DNA of 64,000 nt from Stenotrophomonas maltophilia (GCA_009912235.1 WNDS01000005.1:129001-193000); one strand, 5' to 3'; numbered from the stretch's first letter, positions 1 through 9,316 are shown. Made by a program: numbers and translations. Notes: generated by a model from the sequence alone, not told the origin.

Positions 1-562
1 CGATCTTCACCGGTTCGAACACACCGGGAATGCTGCTGGAGGCGCGCACGGCCTGGCCGACGTTGCCGCGCACGAACACCGCGCGCTCGCCGGTTTCCAG
101 GTTGGTGGCCACGGCGGCGAAGGGCTTCTTCAGTTTCTCGGCCGGGCGGTTGCCGACCTGCTGGTTGACGTAGTCCTGCAGCTTCTGGCCCTGTACCAGG
201 CCGCCGGAGAACAAGCGCACGTCGCGGATGCTGGCTTCATCCAGCGCCACGGCCTTGCTCTGCATCTGGAAGGCGTCCATGCCGCTGGCGTACAGCGCGC
301 CGACCACGCTGCCGGCGCTGGTGCCGGACACCACCACCGGTTCGAAGCCGTTGGCTTCCAGCATCTTGATCACGCCGATATGCGCAAAGCCCTTGGCCGC
401 GCCACCGCCGAGCGCGATGCCGATCCTGACCGGTTTGGCCTGCGCCGGCGGTACCACGGTGGCGGCGGGCGGCGGGGCCGGGCGCACGGCTTCACCGCCG
501 CAGCCGGCCAGCAGGCCGAGCAGGGCAACGGACAGCAACAGACGGGGGCGGAACGGGCTCAT
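1..562 (-). CDS. Patatin-like phospholipase lipoprotein (3' end beyond window)
   Basis: This is the N-terminal part of a patatin-family serine lipase (RssA-like group); the rest lies beyond the left edge. The first 21 residues form a lipoprotein signal ending in LLAGC, so the protein is expected to be acylated and exported. The oxyanion-hole motif GGGAAKG lies at about residues 52-58 and the nucleophile elbow GTSAG at about 80-84, with Ser82 as the predicted nucleophile. The catalytic Asp would lie in the missing part. A proline/alanine-rich linker (about 27-42) separates the lipobox from the enzyme domain. It is transcribed away from the TonB receptor gene. The family assignment is secure; substrate is unknown. 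Confidence 0.88.
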   Translation of the reverse strand, partial: MSPFRPRLLLSVALLGLLAGCGGEAVRPAPPPAATVVPPAQAKPVRIGIALGGGAAKGFAHIGVIKMLEANGFEPVVVSGTSAGSVVGALYASGMDAFQMQSKAVALDEASIRDVRLFSGGLVQGQKLQDYVNQQVGNRPAEKLKKPFAAVATNLETGERAVFVRGNVGQAVRASSSIPGVFEPVKI

Positions 563-828
563 GGGACCAGACTCATTCGGAACGGGCTCATCGGCAGGGG
601 CGCAGGCAGCGCAGGGTACAGCGAAGGGCGCCAGCATACCGAAGCGCTGGCGGGGCGGGCAGGGCGCCGCGATTGCCCATTCAGCCAGCTTGGCGCGGGG
701 CCGGGGAGGGGGTAGAAACCGGCGTGCGCCCGTGCCCCTGAACAGCAGGTAATTGCAGCCAGCGTGCTGTATTGCAACAATTATCTGGTAGCGCCGTTCC
801 ACCACCCCTCCCAACACAGCCTACCGCC

Positions 829-3044
829 ATGTCCTCGAACCGCCCTGCCCACGGCCGCACTCCGGTCGTACACCCCTCGTTTTCGCTCTTTCCGCCCTGC
901 TGCCGCTGGCCGCAGCCGCCCAGGAAGCCGCCCTGTCCGCCAAGGACCCGGTCGCCCTGGACACCCTGAAAGTGACGGCACAGCGCCGGGTGGAAAATGC
1001 CAAGGACGTGCCGGTGGCGATCACCGCCATCCAGGGCGAGAAGCTGGACGTGCTGGGCTCTGCCGGCGACGACATCCGCTTCCTGTCCGCACGCGTGCCG
1101 AGCCTGAACATCGAGTCGTCCTACGGCCGTGCCTTCCCGCGCTTCTACATCCGCGGCCTGGGCAACACCGATTTCGACCTCAATGCCTCGCAGCCGGTGT
1201 CGCTGGTGTTCGATGACGTGGTGCAGGAAAGCTCGCTGCTGAAGGGCTTCCCGCTGTTCGACCTGGCCGGCATGGTCAAGTTCGATTCGGCGCGCCCGTC
1301 GCAGGACGCCGACGGCTACGTGAAGATGTCCTACGGCACCTATGACACCTGGAACGTGCAGGCCGCCTACGGTGGCCCGCTGACCAGCCGCTGGTCGGCG
1401 CGCGTGTCGGGCCTGTACCAGCGCCGCGACAACTACGTGCACAACACCGTGGCCAACGCCCCCAGCCAGGGGTTCGAGGGCTACGACGAATCGGCCGGCC
1501 GCGTGCAGTTCCTGTACGAAGGCGATGAGCTCGAAACGCTGTTCAACCTGCACAAGCGCAAGCTCAACGGCACCGCGCGCCTGTTCCGCGCCAACATCAT
1601 CCAGCCGGACACCAACGCGATGGTGCAGAACTTCGACCGCGACAGCGTGTCCACCGACGGCGTGAACTTCTCCAACCTGGAAACCTGGGGTGGCAGCGCC
1701 CGCCTGAAGTGGAACCTGGGTTCGGTCACGCTGCACTCGATCACCGGCTATGAAACTGCCGAATCGCTCAACCGCGGCGACATCGACGGTGGCTACGGCG
1801 CCGCCTTCCTGGGCCCGGGCAAGTCCGGCCCGGGCCTGATCCCGTTCTCCTCCGAATCGGCCGACGGCCTGCCGCACCACCGCCAGTGGACCCAGGAATT
1901 CCGCGTGGAATCCAACGACTGGGGCCGCATGAACTGGCAGGCGGGCCTGTTCTACTTCGATGAAGACGTCAGCATCGACAACTTCAACTACGACTCGCTG
2001 ACCCCGGGCAATCCGCAGACCGGCCACGTGGTGCAGCAGCAGCGCAACAAGGCGTGGGCGGCCTTCGTCTCCGGCGATCTGGCCGTGACCGAGCGCTTCA
2101 AGCTGCGCGGCGGCCTGCGCTACACCCAGGACAAGAAGGACTTCTCGGCCAGCGTGCTGTAGGCAGTGCCGTTCGGTACCCCGGTCAGCGGTCCGTACCT
2201 GGCCAACACCGATGTCAACGACATCAGCTGGGACCTGAGCGGTGTCTACCAGATCACCGACAACCTCAACGCCTATGCGCGCGTGGCCAAGGGCTTCCGC
2301 GCCCCGTCCATCCAGGGCTGCCTGGCCTTCACCCCGGGACTGTCGCAGGCCAATTCGGAGAAGGTCATCTCCTATGAAGCGGGCATCAAGGCCGACCTGT
2401 TCAACCGCCGCGCGCGCCTGGGCTTCAACGTGTTCCGCTACAACGTGGACGGCCAGCAGCTGATCGCGGTGGGTGGCAGCAACAACACCGCCCGCCTGCT
2501 CAACGCCGACAAGACCATCGGCCAGGGCTTCGAGCTGGACCTGGAAGCCTACCTGACCGACCACGTGCTGCTGACCCTGGGCAGCAGCTACAACGACACC
2601 GAGATCGACGACAAGAACCTGGCCGTGGCGATCTGCGGCGGCGGCTGCACCGTGACCGACCCGACCACTGTGATCGGTGGCCAGACCTACGCGCTGGTCG
2701 ATGGCAACCCGCTGCCGCAGGCACCGAAGTGGATCCACAACGTGACCCTGCGCGCCGGCTTCCCGGTCAACGATGCCAGCGAACTGTACGTCTACACCGA
2801 CTGGGCCTACCGCAGCGAAGTGAACTTCTTCCTGTACAACTCGCCGGAATTCCGCGGCCGTTCGTCGATGGAAGGCGGCCTGCGCGTGGGCTACAACTGG
2901 GCCTACGGCAAATACGATGCGTCGGTGTTCGGCCGCAACCTGACCAACCAGACCCGCGTGGTCGGTGCGATCGACTTCAACAACCTGACCGGCTTCCTCA
3001 ACGAGCCGCGCACGTTCGGCGTCGAGTTCACCGCCAAGTTCTGA
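829..3044 (+). pseudogene. TonB-dependent outer-membrane receptor, interrupted by a frameshift and an in-frame TAG
   Basis: The reading frame encodes a TonB-dependent receptor: plug region (QRRVENAKDVPVAITAIQG, then a VPSLNIESSYGR/ YIRGLGNT stretch) followed by a long beta-barrel, ending in a typical C-terminal Phe (FTAKF). The ATG at 829 starts a signal peptide (MSSNRPAHGRTPVV), but the hydrophobic part TPLVFALSALLPLAAAAQ lies in another frame, so one base is missing at about 866-871. A second break is a TAG at 2160-2162 between SVL and AVPFGTP, with the same frame continuing to 3044. Only one base change restores it (CAG, Gln, is the simplest guess). Substrate is unknown. Either a decayed gene or two sequencing errors. 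Confidence 0.8.
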
Positions 3045-3070
3045 TGCAGCAGATGGCGTGATGCCATGAA

Positions 3071-3096
3071 GAAGGGCCGGCATATGCCGGCCCTTC
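3071..3096 (+). terminator. Perfect 13-bp-arm palindrome, likely terminator
   Basis: Two 13-base arms (3071-3083 GAAGGGCCGGCAT and 3084-3096) are perfectly complementary, and a pyrimidine-rich CTGCTTTCC follows. It lies 27 bases after the receptor stop codon, so it is well placed to end that transcript. The T tract is weak. Confidence 0.6.
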
Positions 3097-3109
3097 TGCT
3101 TTCCAGGGC

Positions 3110-3169
3110 CGCCGGGCAGGGCCCGGGGCTACCCCTGCCTCGCGCGGTAGCGCCGGGCCTTGCCCGGCG
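3110..3169. repeat. Inverted pair of GTAG (SMAG/REP-type) palindromes
   Basis: One element lies on the minus strand (3110-3132) and one on the plus strand (3147-3169). Each begins with GTAG followed by a short CCGGGC/GCCCGG stem-loop. The two point away from each other with their stem ends outward, the dimer arrangement known for SMAG repeats of S. maltophilia. The pair sits between the convergent ends of the receptor and acid phosphatase genes. Confidence 0.75.
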
Positions 3170-3186
3170 AGCGCAGCGGCAAGGCC

Positions 3187-4026
3187 TTACAGCGCGCTGG
3201 CCGGGCGCACCTTCAGCACCGCTTCCTCGGCACCGCAGTCACGCTGCGAGTGTTCGCCACGGGCGTGGGCCGCGGCGATCTCGCGGCGTGCGGCCAACAG
3301 GTCCTTCTGGAAACCGGCGTTGTCGCGCAGGCGCGCGATGACGGCCGCGCCCATGAAGCGGCCTTCCAGGATGTCGCTCTGCCAGTGCACGTTGCACACC
3401 AGCCGGCTTTCGCCGTAGTTGCGGCCGCGCGCCTGGATGGCATCGGCGCGTTCGGGGGCGATTTCCGAAAGGATCAGCGCCCAGGCCCAGCCGATGAACG
3501 TGTGGCCGGACGGGTAGGAGCCGTTCCTGCGCAGGCCGGCCTCGTCATCGGGCGTGCAGGTCGGTTCGTTGTTGACCATGAACGGGCGCGCGCGCTGGTA
3601 GTGGTTCTTGGCCACCTTGGTGCCGGCGCTGGCATCGATGCGGCTGCGTTCCAGCAGGCGGTACAGCGCCGGCGTCTTCACCGCGTCCACGTCCACGTCG
3701 ATGGCGCAGGAGAACTGGTTGGCTCCGGCCGGGAAGCCGAGTTCGGCATCGCGCGTGGCTTGGGCGAAGCGCGGCGTGCTGCGTAGCACGCGGGCTTCAC
3801 GGCTGACCTGTTCGTCCAGTGCGAAGCCGGCTGAACCGGCCGCCGGCGGCGCCGGCACCAGCGCCAGGCTGTCCGGCACGGCGGTCTTGTCCAGGTAGCC
3901 CACGGCCTTGGTGGTGACGTTGGCTTCCACCGCTGTCGGCTTGGCGGCCGAGGCGGCGCAGCCGGCCAGCAGGGCGGTGACGGCAAGGCCCAGCAGCGGG
4001 CGGTGGGAACGGGGCAGGGTGGTCAT
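3187..4026 (-). CDS. Class A non-specific acid phosphatase (PAP2 superfamily) lipoprotein
   Basis: A 279-residue exported acid phosphatase of the PhoN class. The N terminus carries a lipobox (LLAGC, Cys23). The three PAP2 signature blocks are visible: K-x-x-x-x-x-RARP at about 140-148, the class A motif GSYPSGHT at 169-176 with the transition-state His, and SRLVCNVHWQSD at 207-218 with the nucleophilic His. All catalytic residues are present. The start at 4026 gives the signal peptide directly; longer versions of the frame add only non-conserved sequence. It is divergently oriented from the lipase-like gene at 4346. Expected role: periplasmic release of phosphate from phosphomonoesters. Confidence 0.93.
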   Translation of the reverse strand: MTTLPRSHRPLLGLAVTALLAGCAASAAKPTAVEANVTTKAVGYLDKTAVPDSLALVPAPPAAGSAGFALDEQVSREARVLRSTPRFAQATRDAELGFPAGANQFSCAIDVDVDAVKTPALYRLLERSRIDASAGTKVAKNHYQRARPFMVNNEPTCTPDDEAGLRRNGSYPSGHTFIGWAWALILSEIAPERADAIQARGRNYGESRLVCNVHWQSDILEGRFMGAAVIARLRDNAGFQKDLLAARREIAAAHARGEHSQRDCGAEEAVLKVRPASAL

Positions 4027-4345
4027 GCTCAACTCGCGACAGCGGAAACAGGCGCCCATCATCGCAGCCCGTACCGGCGCGCGCAGGCGCCATCGGTCAT
4101 GCCGGCCGCCCGCGGCGCGCATGCGGCCAGACTGGGCATGGTCATCGCGGCGACTCCATTGCGTCATCGGCTGTCGCCAGCATCCCGTTTTGCAGGCCCA
4201 GCGCACGGACTTTCACACGCCGGTGCGGAGAGCATCGGCACAGGACGCAGGCCGGGCCGTGCTGCCATGCCGCGCGCGCGAACGGTTCGCCGCGGCCGCA
4301 GTGCACATCCAACCAGGCACACCACACCAGGAAGGGAGGCGAGCG
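4027..4345. other. Divergent intergenic region, no gene seen
   Basis: This 319-base gap separates the acid phosphatase and the lipase-like gene, which are transcribed in opposite directions, so it must hold both promoters. I see no convincing -35/-10 pair, no GTAG palindrome and no small gene. A good ribosome binding site (GGGAGG) precedes the ATG at 4346. Confidence 0.5.
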
Positions 4346-5221
4346 ATGCGCTACACCGCAACAGGTTCCACCGCCATGCTGCTGCTGGCATTGGCCGCCG
4401 GGCAGGCACGGGCGGCCGAGGTGGTTGGCGTGGCCTTCGTGCACGGCACCGGCGCACAGACCAATGCCACCCAGGATTACTGGCAGCCGGCCATCATCGA
4501 CACCGTCCGCCAGGGCCTGCCCAACAGTGCCAACTACACGGTGGTGAACTGCGATTTCAACCAGCACATGTGGAAGCCGGAGGCCGCCGGCTGCCTGGCC
4601 GGGCAGCTGACCAGCTTCATCAACAGCTGTGGCATCACCCAGCTGGTGGTCATCACCCATTCCAACGGCGGCAACGTGATGCGCTGGATCCTGTCCAACC
4701 CGACCTACGACAGCCGCTACCCGAAGATCATCAGCACGGTGCGCAAGGTCACCGCCCTTGCGCCGTCCTCGGCCGGTACGCCGCTGGCCGATTCGATGAT
4801 CAACGGCAACACCTTCGAAACCTCGCTGGGCTGGCTGCTGGGCTACACCAGCGATGCGGTGCGCATGCAGCAGGTCGGGCACATGGCTACCTACAACGCG
4901 CAGAACCTGTACAGCACCGCCGGCCGCCCGGCACTGCCCAAACCATTCCGCGCGGTGGTCGGCAGCGATGTCGAATCCGGGCCGTGGAACACCAGCAACT
5001 ACTGCGGCGGCTACGCACAGCAGGTAGGCCTGGAGTTCACCCAGAACTGGCTGGACAGCTGCTCTGACGGCTTCCTCAACTGCAGCAGCCAGCGTGCGGC
5101 CGGCACCACGCTGTTCACCGACACCCAGCGCATGCAGAACGGCAAGCCGCTGAGCCACAACCAGAGCCGCCGCGAATGCTTCGGCCTGGGCGGCCTCCTG
5201 CGCAACGACCTGGCCCAGTGA
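4346..5221 (+). CDS. Secreted alpha/beta hydrolase (lipase-like)
   Basis: A 291-residue protein with a cleavable signal peptide (about 1-23, ending ARA-AE). An oxyanion-type FVHGTG at 31-36 and the nucleophile segment VITHSNGGN (Ser106) mark it as an alpha/beta hydrolase. The elbow is H-S-N-G-G rather than strict GxSxG. About eight cysteines suggest disulfides in the periplasm or outside the cell. A strong GGGAGG lies 7 bases before the ATG. The next gene starts 14 bases after the stop and is probably cotranscribed. Substrate (triacylglycerol, ester or polyester) cannot be decided from sequence. Confidence 0.75.
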   Translation: MRYTATGSTAMLLLALAAGQARAAEVVGVAFVHGTGAQTNATQDYWQPAIIDTVRQGLPNSANYTVVNCDFNQHMWKPEAAGCLAGQLTSFINSCGITQLVVITHSNGGNVMRWILSNPTYDSRYPKIISTVRKVTALAPSSAGTPLADSMINGNTFETSLGWLLGYTSDAVRMQQVGHMATYNAQNLYSTAGRPALPKPFRAVVGSDVESGPWNTSNYCGGYAQQVGLEFTQNWLDSCSDGFLNCSSQRAAGTTLFTDTQRMQNGKPLSHNQSRRECFGLGGLLRNDLAQ

Positions 5222-5235
5222 AGGAGCCGACGGAG

Positions 5236-6406
5236 ATGACGATCATGACGATGCCGCGCCGTTCGACGCTGGCCCTGCTGCTGGCCGCGCTGCTGTGCGT
5301 TCCGGCCGCGCAGGCGGCGCAACCGCTGCTGGCCAGCCGCAGCACCGACCAGGTGCCCGCCGCGCTGGTGGCCGCGCCGTTGCCGGCCGATGGCAATGAC
5401 GAACGCCAGCCGCTGGCCTTTGCCTGGGCGCTGGACCCGGCGCAGCGGGTGGATGCCGCCGTGCCCTTCACGGCCGACAGCCGCAGCTACTGGCAGCAGG
5501 TCGAGGGCAGCGCCCTGCAGCAGGGGCTGGAACTGCCGCTGACCGCGCCCGATGCAGTGGTGCAGGTCAGCCCGGTACAGGGGGCGCGTGCCCTGCCGGC
5601 CAGCCAGCTGCAGGTGCGCGACCCGGCCGGCCGTGCCAGTGTGGCCCGTGCGGTGGGTGCCGACGCCCTGCGTGCGGCCGGCATGCCGGTGGCCGAGGGC
5701 AGCACCCTTCTGCGCACGGGGGCCACGGCCAGCCGCGGCGCCTACCGTCTGCAGAGCAGCCAGGCACAGGGCCGCTACGTGGTGCAGGTGCTGGAACCGA
5801 ACAGCCCGCTGCGGTTGCAGGTGCAGCCCGGCCGCGGTCCCGATGGCAGCGCGGCGGCGGCGTTGTCCGCGTGCCGCAGCACCCTGGGCGGCGAGGCCCT
5901 GCTGGTGGCCCCCGATGGCCGCAGCTGGCCGCAGGCGTTGCGCTGTGGTGCCGATGGCAGCCTGCTGGCACAGGTGCAGGTGCCGGTCGGCGGCAGCAAC
6001 GTGCAGGGCCTGTGGGAACTGCAGGTGTTCACCCAGGCCGACGGTGTGCTGCGCGATGCCCGCGTGGCCTTCGCGGTGGCCCGCCCGACCGCGCTTTGCC
6101 GGCCAGGCAACGCCGGACCCGCGCACGCGCCAGCTCAGCCTGCCGCTGCAGGTGGCCGCCCCCGGCCGTTACGAGGTGCGCGGCACGCTGTACGCCACCG
6201 CCGGCGATGGCCAGCTGCGGCCCGTGGCACAGGCCCATGCCGCGGCGTGGTTCGAACAGACCGGGCGTGGCGCACTGGTGCTGCCGTTCGACCAGACAGC
6301 GCTGCCACGTGGCTACGGCGCGCCGTATGAACTGCGGCACCTGGAGCTGCAGGACCAGAGCCGCATGGCGCCGGTCGAATTGCGCGCGCAGGCACTGCGG
6401 TTCTGA
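5236..6406 (+). pseudogene. Secreted protein of unknown function (DUF4785-like), frameshifted
   Basis: Signal peptide at about 1-25 (LLLAALLCVPAAQAA), then about 360 residues of beta-rich, Ala/Val/Gln-rich sequence with no catalytic motif that I recognise. It may belong to the DUF4785 group, a tentative match from memory. The frame changes at about 6091-6100: up to FAVARPT the coding frame begins at 5236, whereas the plausible C terminus (FAGQATPDPRTRQLSLPLQV ... QALRF) is in the +1 frame and ends at 6406. One extra base in GACCGCGCTTTGCC explains it. The gene follows the lipase-like gene by 14 bases with its own AAGGAG, so the two probably act together, perhaps as enzyme and accessory factor. 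Confidence 0.6.
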
Positions 6407-6416
6407 GTGGACCGTG

Positions 6417-6439
6417 GCGGGCCGGATTCCCCGGCCCGC
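6417..6439 (+). terminator. GC-rich hairpin after the lipase operon
   Basis: A 9-bp perfect stem (GCGGGCCGG / CCGGCCCGC, loop ATTCC) starts 10 bases after the stop codon at 6406. There is no T tract, so it could be a weak or factor-assisted terminator, or an mRNA-stabilising 3' hairpin. Confidence 0.4.
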
Positions 6440-6493
6440 TGCACGGGTATGACCGGTGGAGCGATATGACGACGGGGAGGGCGTAACGATGGA

Positions 6494-6527
6494 GATGACA
6501 TCACGACGGGGATGACATCACGATGGG
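6494..6527. repeat. 17-bp tandem duplication
   Basis: Two adjacent copies of GATGACATCACGAYGGG(G) lie at about 6494-6510 and 6511-6527, directly before a GTAG palindrome. They lie between the two convergent genes and do not encode a protein that I would call. Confidence 0.6.
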
Positions 6528-6617
6528 GTAGAGTCGACTGTTAGTCGACTGCTCTTCAAAACAGACCGCGAAAAAATGCCGCGCTGCGCGCGATAGTCGA
6601 CTAATAGTCGACTCTAC
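6528..6617. repeat. Inverted pair of GTAG palindromes with GTCGACT stems
   Basis: A plus-strand element (6528-6550: GTAG, then AGTCGACT/AGTCGACT stem) and a minus-strand element (6595-6617) of the same stem family enclose 44 bases including an A6 run. This is a SMAG-type dimer. Together the two could also fold as one large hairpin in a read-through transcript. Confidence 0.75.
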
Positions 6618-6618
6618 C

Positions 6619-6711
6619 GCCGTCCCGCCGTCCCGCCGTCCCGCCGTCCCGCCGTCCCGCCGTCCCGCCGTCCCGCCGTCCCGCCGTCCCGCCAGACCGC
6701 CAGACCGCCAG
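6619..6711. repeat. Octanucleotide tandem array
   Basis: Nine perfect copies of GCCGTCCC (6619-6690) are followed by about 2.6 copies of a variant unit GCCAGACC (6691-6711). The array fills the space between the GTAG palindrome pair and the ABC transporter stop codon. Perfect copies of an 8-base unit suggest recent slippage, so copy number should vary between strains. On the minus strand it opens a short repetitive frame, but that frame has no ribosome binding site and I do not call it a gene. Confidence 0.85.
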
Positions 6712-6736
6712 TTGGCCATTCCTTCATCCCGACGGC

Positions 6737-7582
6737 TTACCCGGCGTAGGCGCTCAGGCGGCCGTCCTGTTCCACCACGGTGATCGCACCGCCGAACACC
6801 GCCGACAGCGGTTCGTCGCGCAGCAGGGCGTCGCGGCCGCCATCGGCCAGCACGCGGCCGTCGCGCAGCAGCACCACGCGTTCGATTTCCGGAATGATCT
6901 CTTCGATGTGGTGGGTCACCAGCACCAGCGTGATGCCTTCCTGCGCCAGCGTGCGCATGGTGGCGATCAACTGCTGGCGCGCCACCAGGTCCAGGCCGGT
7001 GGACGGCTCGTCCAGCAGCAGCGCCTGCGGCCGGTTCACCAGGGCCCGGGCGATCAGCACGCGGCGGGTCTCGCCGGCCGACAGTTCGGCGTAGGCGCGC
7101 TCGCGCAGCGCGGTGGCGCCGGTCAGGGCCAGCGTTTCCCCCACCCGCACGCGCATGTCGGCGGTGATCTCGCGGAAGGCCGGCACCACGTAGCTGGCGA
7201 AGAAGCCGGACAGCACCGCGTGTTCCACGGTCAGGCCGGGCATGTCCGACAGGTTGCTGCTGAGGTCGCCGGTGACGATGCCCAGCTGCGAGCGCAGCCG
7301 GTCCACCTGCCAGCGGTTCTGGCCCAGCACCTTCACCGCCACGCTGCCGTCGCCCTGCGCCAGCGGGTAGAGCTCGCGGGTGATCAGCTTGATGAAGGTC
7401 GACTTGCCGCAGCCGTTGGGCCCGAGTAGGGCGGTGTGCTGGCCCTGGGCGATGCGCAGGCTGAGCCCGTGCAGCACCTTCACCTGGCCGCGTACCACGG
7501 TGGCGTGGTCCAGTTCGATCAGGGCGGGCAGGCCGTCAGCGGACGGGGCGGTGGTGGCAACGCGCGGATTCAGGCTCGACAA
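6737..7582 (-). CDS. ABC transporter ATP-binding protein
   Basis: A stand-alone ABC ATPase of about 281 residues. Walker A GPNGCGKST is at about 54-62, the signature LSAGE at about 167-171, Walker B ALLLDEP at about 187-193, and the switch His in LVTHH shortly after. I chose the TTG at 7582 (LSSLNPRVA) because the domain begins soon after it; ATGs at 7654/7657 would add a poorly conserved extension and run close to the divergent desaturase gene. No permease gene is adjacent, so partner and substrate are unknown. The sequence most resembles single-subunit ATPases often annotated as YlmA/ModF-like. Confidence 0.82.
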   Translation of the reverse strand: MSSLNPRVATTAPSADGLPALIELDHATVVRGQVKVLHGLSLRIAQGQHTALLGPNGCGKSTFIKLITRELYPLAQGDGSVAVKVLGQNRWQVDRLRSQLGIVTGDLSSNLSDMPGLTVEHAVLSGFFASYVVPAFREITADMRVRVGETLALTGATALRERAYAELSAGETRRVLIARALVNRPQALLLDEPSTGLDLVARQQLIATMRTLAQEGITLVLVTHHIEEIIPEIERVVLLRDGRVLADGGRDALLRDEPLSAVFGGAITVVEQDGRLSAYAG

Positions 7583-7738
7583 CGTGGGGTCCCCAACTGA
7601 ACGGATTGGCCGATACGGTGGCGCAGGGATGCAGTTTGCAACGCAAGCGCCCATCATGTCTGCCATCACCGCCGTTGCCGGTGCGCCACCGGCGCCCGCA
7701 CTGCACCCGGCCCCCGACATCCCCAGGAGACTGCCCCC

Positions 7739-8941
7739 ATGTCCGATACCTTGATCGCGTACCTGACCGGCGGCGTGGCCGGGCTGGGCTGGTGGGGCAT
7801 GGCCCTGGTGCTGCTGGTGTTCACCCAGATCACCATCTTCGCCGTGACCCTGTACCTGCACCGCAGCCAGGCCCACCGCGGCGTCGATTTTCACCCGGCC
7901 ATCGCGCACTTCTTCCGCTTCTGGGTGTGGCTGACCACCTCGATGATCACCAAGGAGTGGGCGGCCATCCACCGCAAGCACCACGCCAAGGTGGAAACCG
8001 AGGACGACCCGCACAGTCCGGTCACCAAGGGCATCGGCCGGGTGTTCTGGCGTGGCGTGGAGCTGTACCGCGAAGCCCGTGCACAGCGCGCGGACATCGA
8101 GCAGTACGGCCGCGGCGCGCCGGAAGACTGGATCGAGCGCCACCTGTACACCCCCTACGCCACGCTTGGCCCGGTGGTGCTGCTGGCGCTCAACGCGGCG
8201 CTGTTCGGCCTGCCCGGCGTGGCCCTGTGGGCGATCCAGATGGCCTGGATTCCGTTCTGGGCCGCCGGCGTGGTCAACGGGCTGGGCCACTGGTGGGGCT
8301 ACCGCAACTTCGAATCGGCCGATACCTCCACCAACCTCACCCCGTGGGCGTTCTGGATCGGCGGCGAAGAACTGCACAACAACCACCATGCCTTCCCCAG
8401 CTCGGCGCGCTTCTCGATGCGCCGCTGGGAATTCGACATCGGCTGGAACGCGATCCGCCTGCTGCAGGCGCTGCGCCTGGCCACCGTGCTGCGCGTGGCG
8501 CCGAGCATGGACGTGCGCCCGAATATCAGCGTGCCCGACGCCGACACGCTCAGGGCGCTGCTCTCGCACCGCTTCCAGGCCATGACCGACTACCAGCGCA
8601 ACGTGTTCGTGCCGGCGCTGCGCGAAGAGGCCGCCCAGGCCGGGGCCAAGCTGCGCAAGCTGCTGCCGCGCCGCCTGCGCCGTGGCCTGGTCAACGATGG
8701 CCGCTGGCTGCAGCCGTCGTGCCGTGCCGAACTGAGCAGCTGGGTCGACCAGCGCCCGCGCATCCGCCTGCTAGTGGAACACCGCGCGCGCCTGTCCGCA
8801 CTGCTGGAAGCCCGTGACCACGATGCTGCCGAGCGCCTGCGCCAGCTGCAGGCCTGGTGCCGCGAGGCCGAGGAAAGCGGCGTGGCCGCACTGCAGGCCT
8901 ATGCCGCGCGACTTAAGGGCTACACCCTGGTCAGCCGGTGA
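7739..8941 (+). CDS. Fatty acid (acyl-CoA/acyl-lipid) desaturase
   Basis: A 400-residue integral-membrane di-iron desaturase. The three histidine boxes are complete: HRSQAH at 41-46, HRKHH at 78-82 and HNNHH at 213-217. Hydrophobic segments precede box 1 and lie between boxes 2 and 3. The C-terminal 120 residues are charged and cytoplasmic, longer than in minimal family members. The expected reaction is oxygen-dependent introduction of a cis double bond into saturated acyl chains, to tune membrane fluidity. The gene is divergent from the ABC ATPase and overlaps the following EF-hand gene by GTGA. Confidence 0.92.
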   Translation: MSDTLIAYLTGGVAGLGWWGMALVLLVFTQITIFAVTLYLHRSQAHRGVDFHPAIAHFFRFWVWLTTSMITKEWAAIHRKHHAKVETEDDPHSPVTKGIGRVFWRGVELYREARAQRADIEQYGRGAPEDWIERHLYTPYATLGPVVLLALNAALFGLPGVALWAIQMAWIPFWAAGVVNGLGHWWGYRNFESADTSTNLTPWAFWIGGEELHNNHHAFPSSARFSMRRWEFDIGWNAIRLLQALRLATVLRVAPSMDVRPNISVPDADTLRALLSHRFQAMTDYQRNVFVPALREEAAQAGAKLRKLLPRRLRRGLVNDGRWLQPSCRAELSSWVDQRPRIRLLVEHRARLSALLEARDHDAAERLRQLQAWCREAEESGVAALQAYAARLKGYTLVSR

Positions 8942-9282
8942 GGCCGTGGCTGCTGTGCGCGGCCGTTGCCCTGGCGCCGGCCACGCACACACAGGTGGGC
9001 GAGGGGGCCATGCACAGCACTGCGCAGTACCTGCAGCGCATGGACAGCGATGGCGATGGCCGGGTCAGCGAGGCCGAGTACGTGCAGTGGATGCTGTATG
9101 CCTTCGACCGCCCGGACCGCAACGGTGATGGCGTGCTGAGCGCCGATGAGCTTCCCGGCGGCAAGGGCCGGCCGATCACCCGCGAGCAGCAGCGGCGGGT
9201 GATCGTGCAGCGCTTCCACAGGCAGGACGCCAACGGCGATGGCTACCTGGACGCGCGTGAACTGGCCGCGCCGCCGCGCTGA
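8938..9282 (+). CDS. Small EF-hand calcium-binding protein
   Basis: 114 residues with three EF-hand loops: DSDGDGRVSEAE (about 36-47), DRNGDGVLSADE (60-71) and DANGDGYLDARE (97-108). Each has acidic residues at loop positions 1, 3, 5 and 12. The N terminus is hydrophobic (WLLCAAVALAPATHT) and could be an export signal. The GTG start overlaps the desaturase stop (GTGA), which implies translational coupling. Function is unknown; it may sense or buffer Ca2+ in the periplasm. Confidence 0.8.
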   Translation: MRPWLLCAAVALAPATHTQVGEGAMHSTAQYLQRMDSDGDGRVSEAEYVQWMLYAFDRPDRNGDGVLSADELPGGKGRPITREQQRRVIVQRFHRQDANGDGYLDARELAAPPR

Positions 9283-9293
9283 ATCTGCAGTTC

Positions 9294-9316
9294 CGCCGGG
9301 CATGGCCCGGCGCTAC
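9294..9316 (-). repeat. GTAG palindrome (SMAG-type)
   Basis: A minus-strand GTAG element with the common CGCCGGGC...GCCCGGCG stem, between the EF-hand gene and mutM. It ends about 45 bases before the mutM start and could influence the mRNA ends. Confidence 0.75.

Noticed and set aside
681..3083. Long minus-strand open frame over the TonB receptor
   Set aside because: High GC leaves antisense frames open. The sequence is His/Gln/Val/Arg-rich without motif, and the plus strand has clear receptor homology.
6619..6711. CRISPR array
   Set aside because: The repeat unit is 8 bases with no spacers and no cas genes.
6501..6719. Minus-strand frame with GGTAGRRD peptide repeats
   Set aside because: It is only the translation of the octamer array. 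No ribosome binding site and no family.
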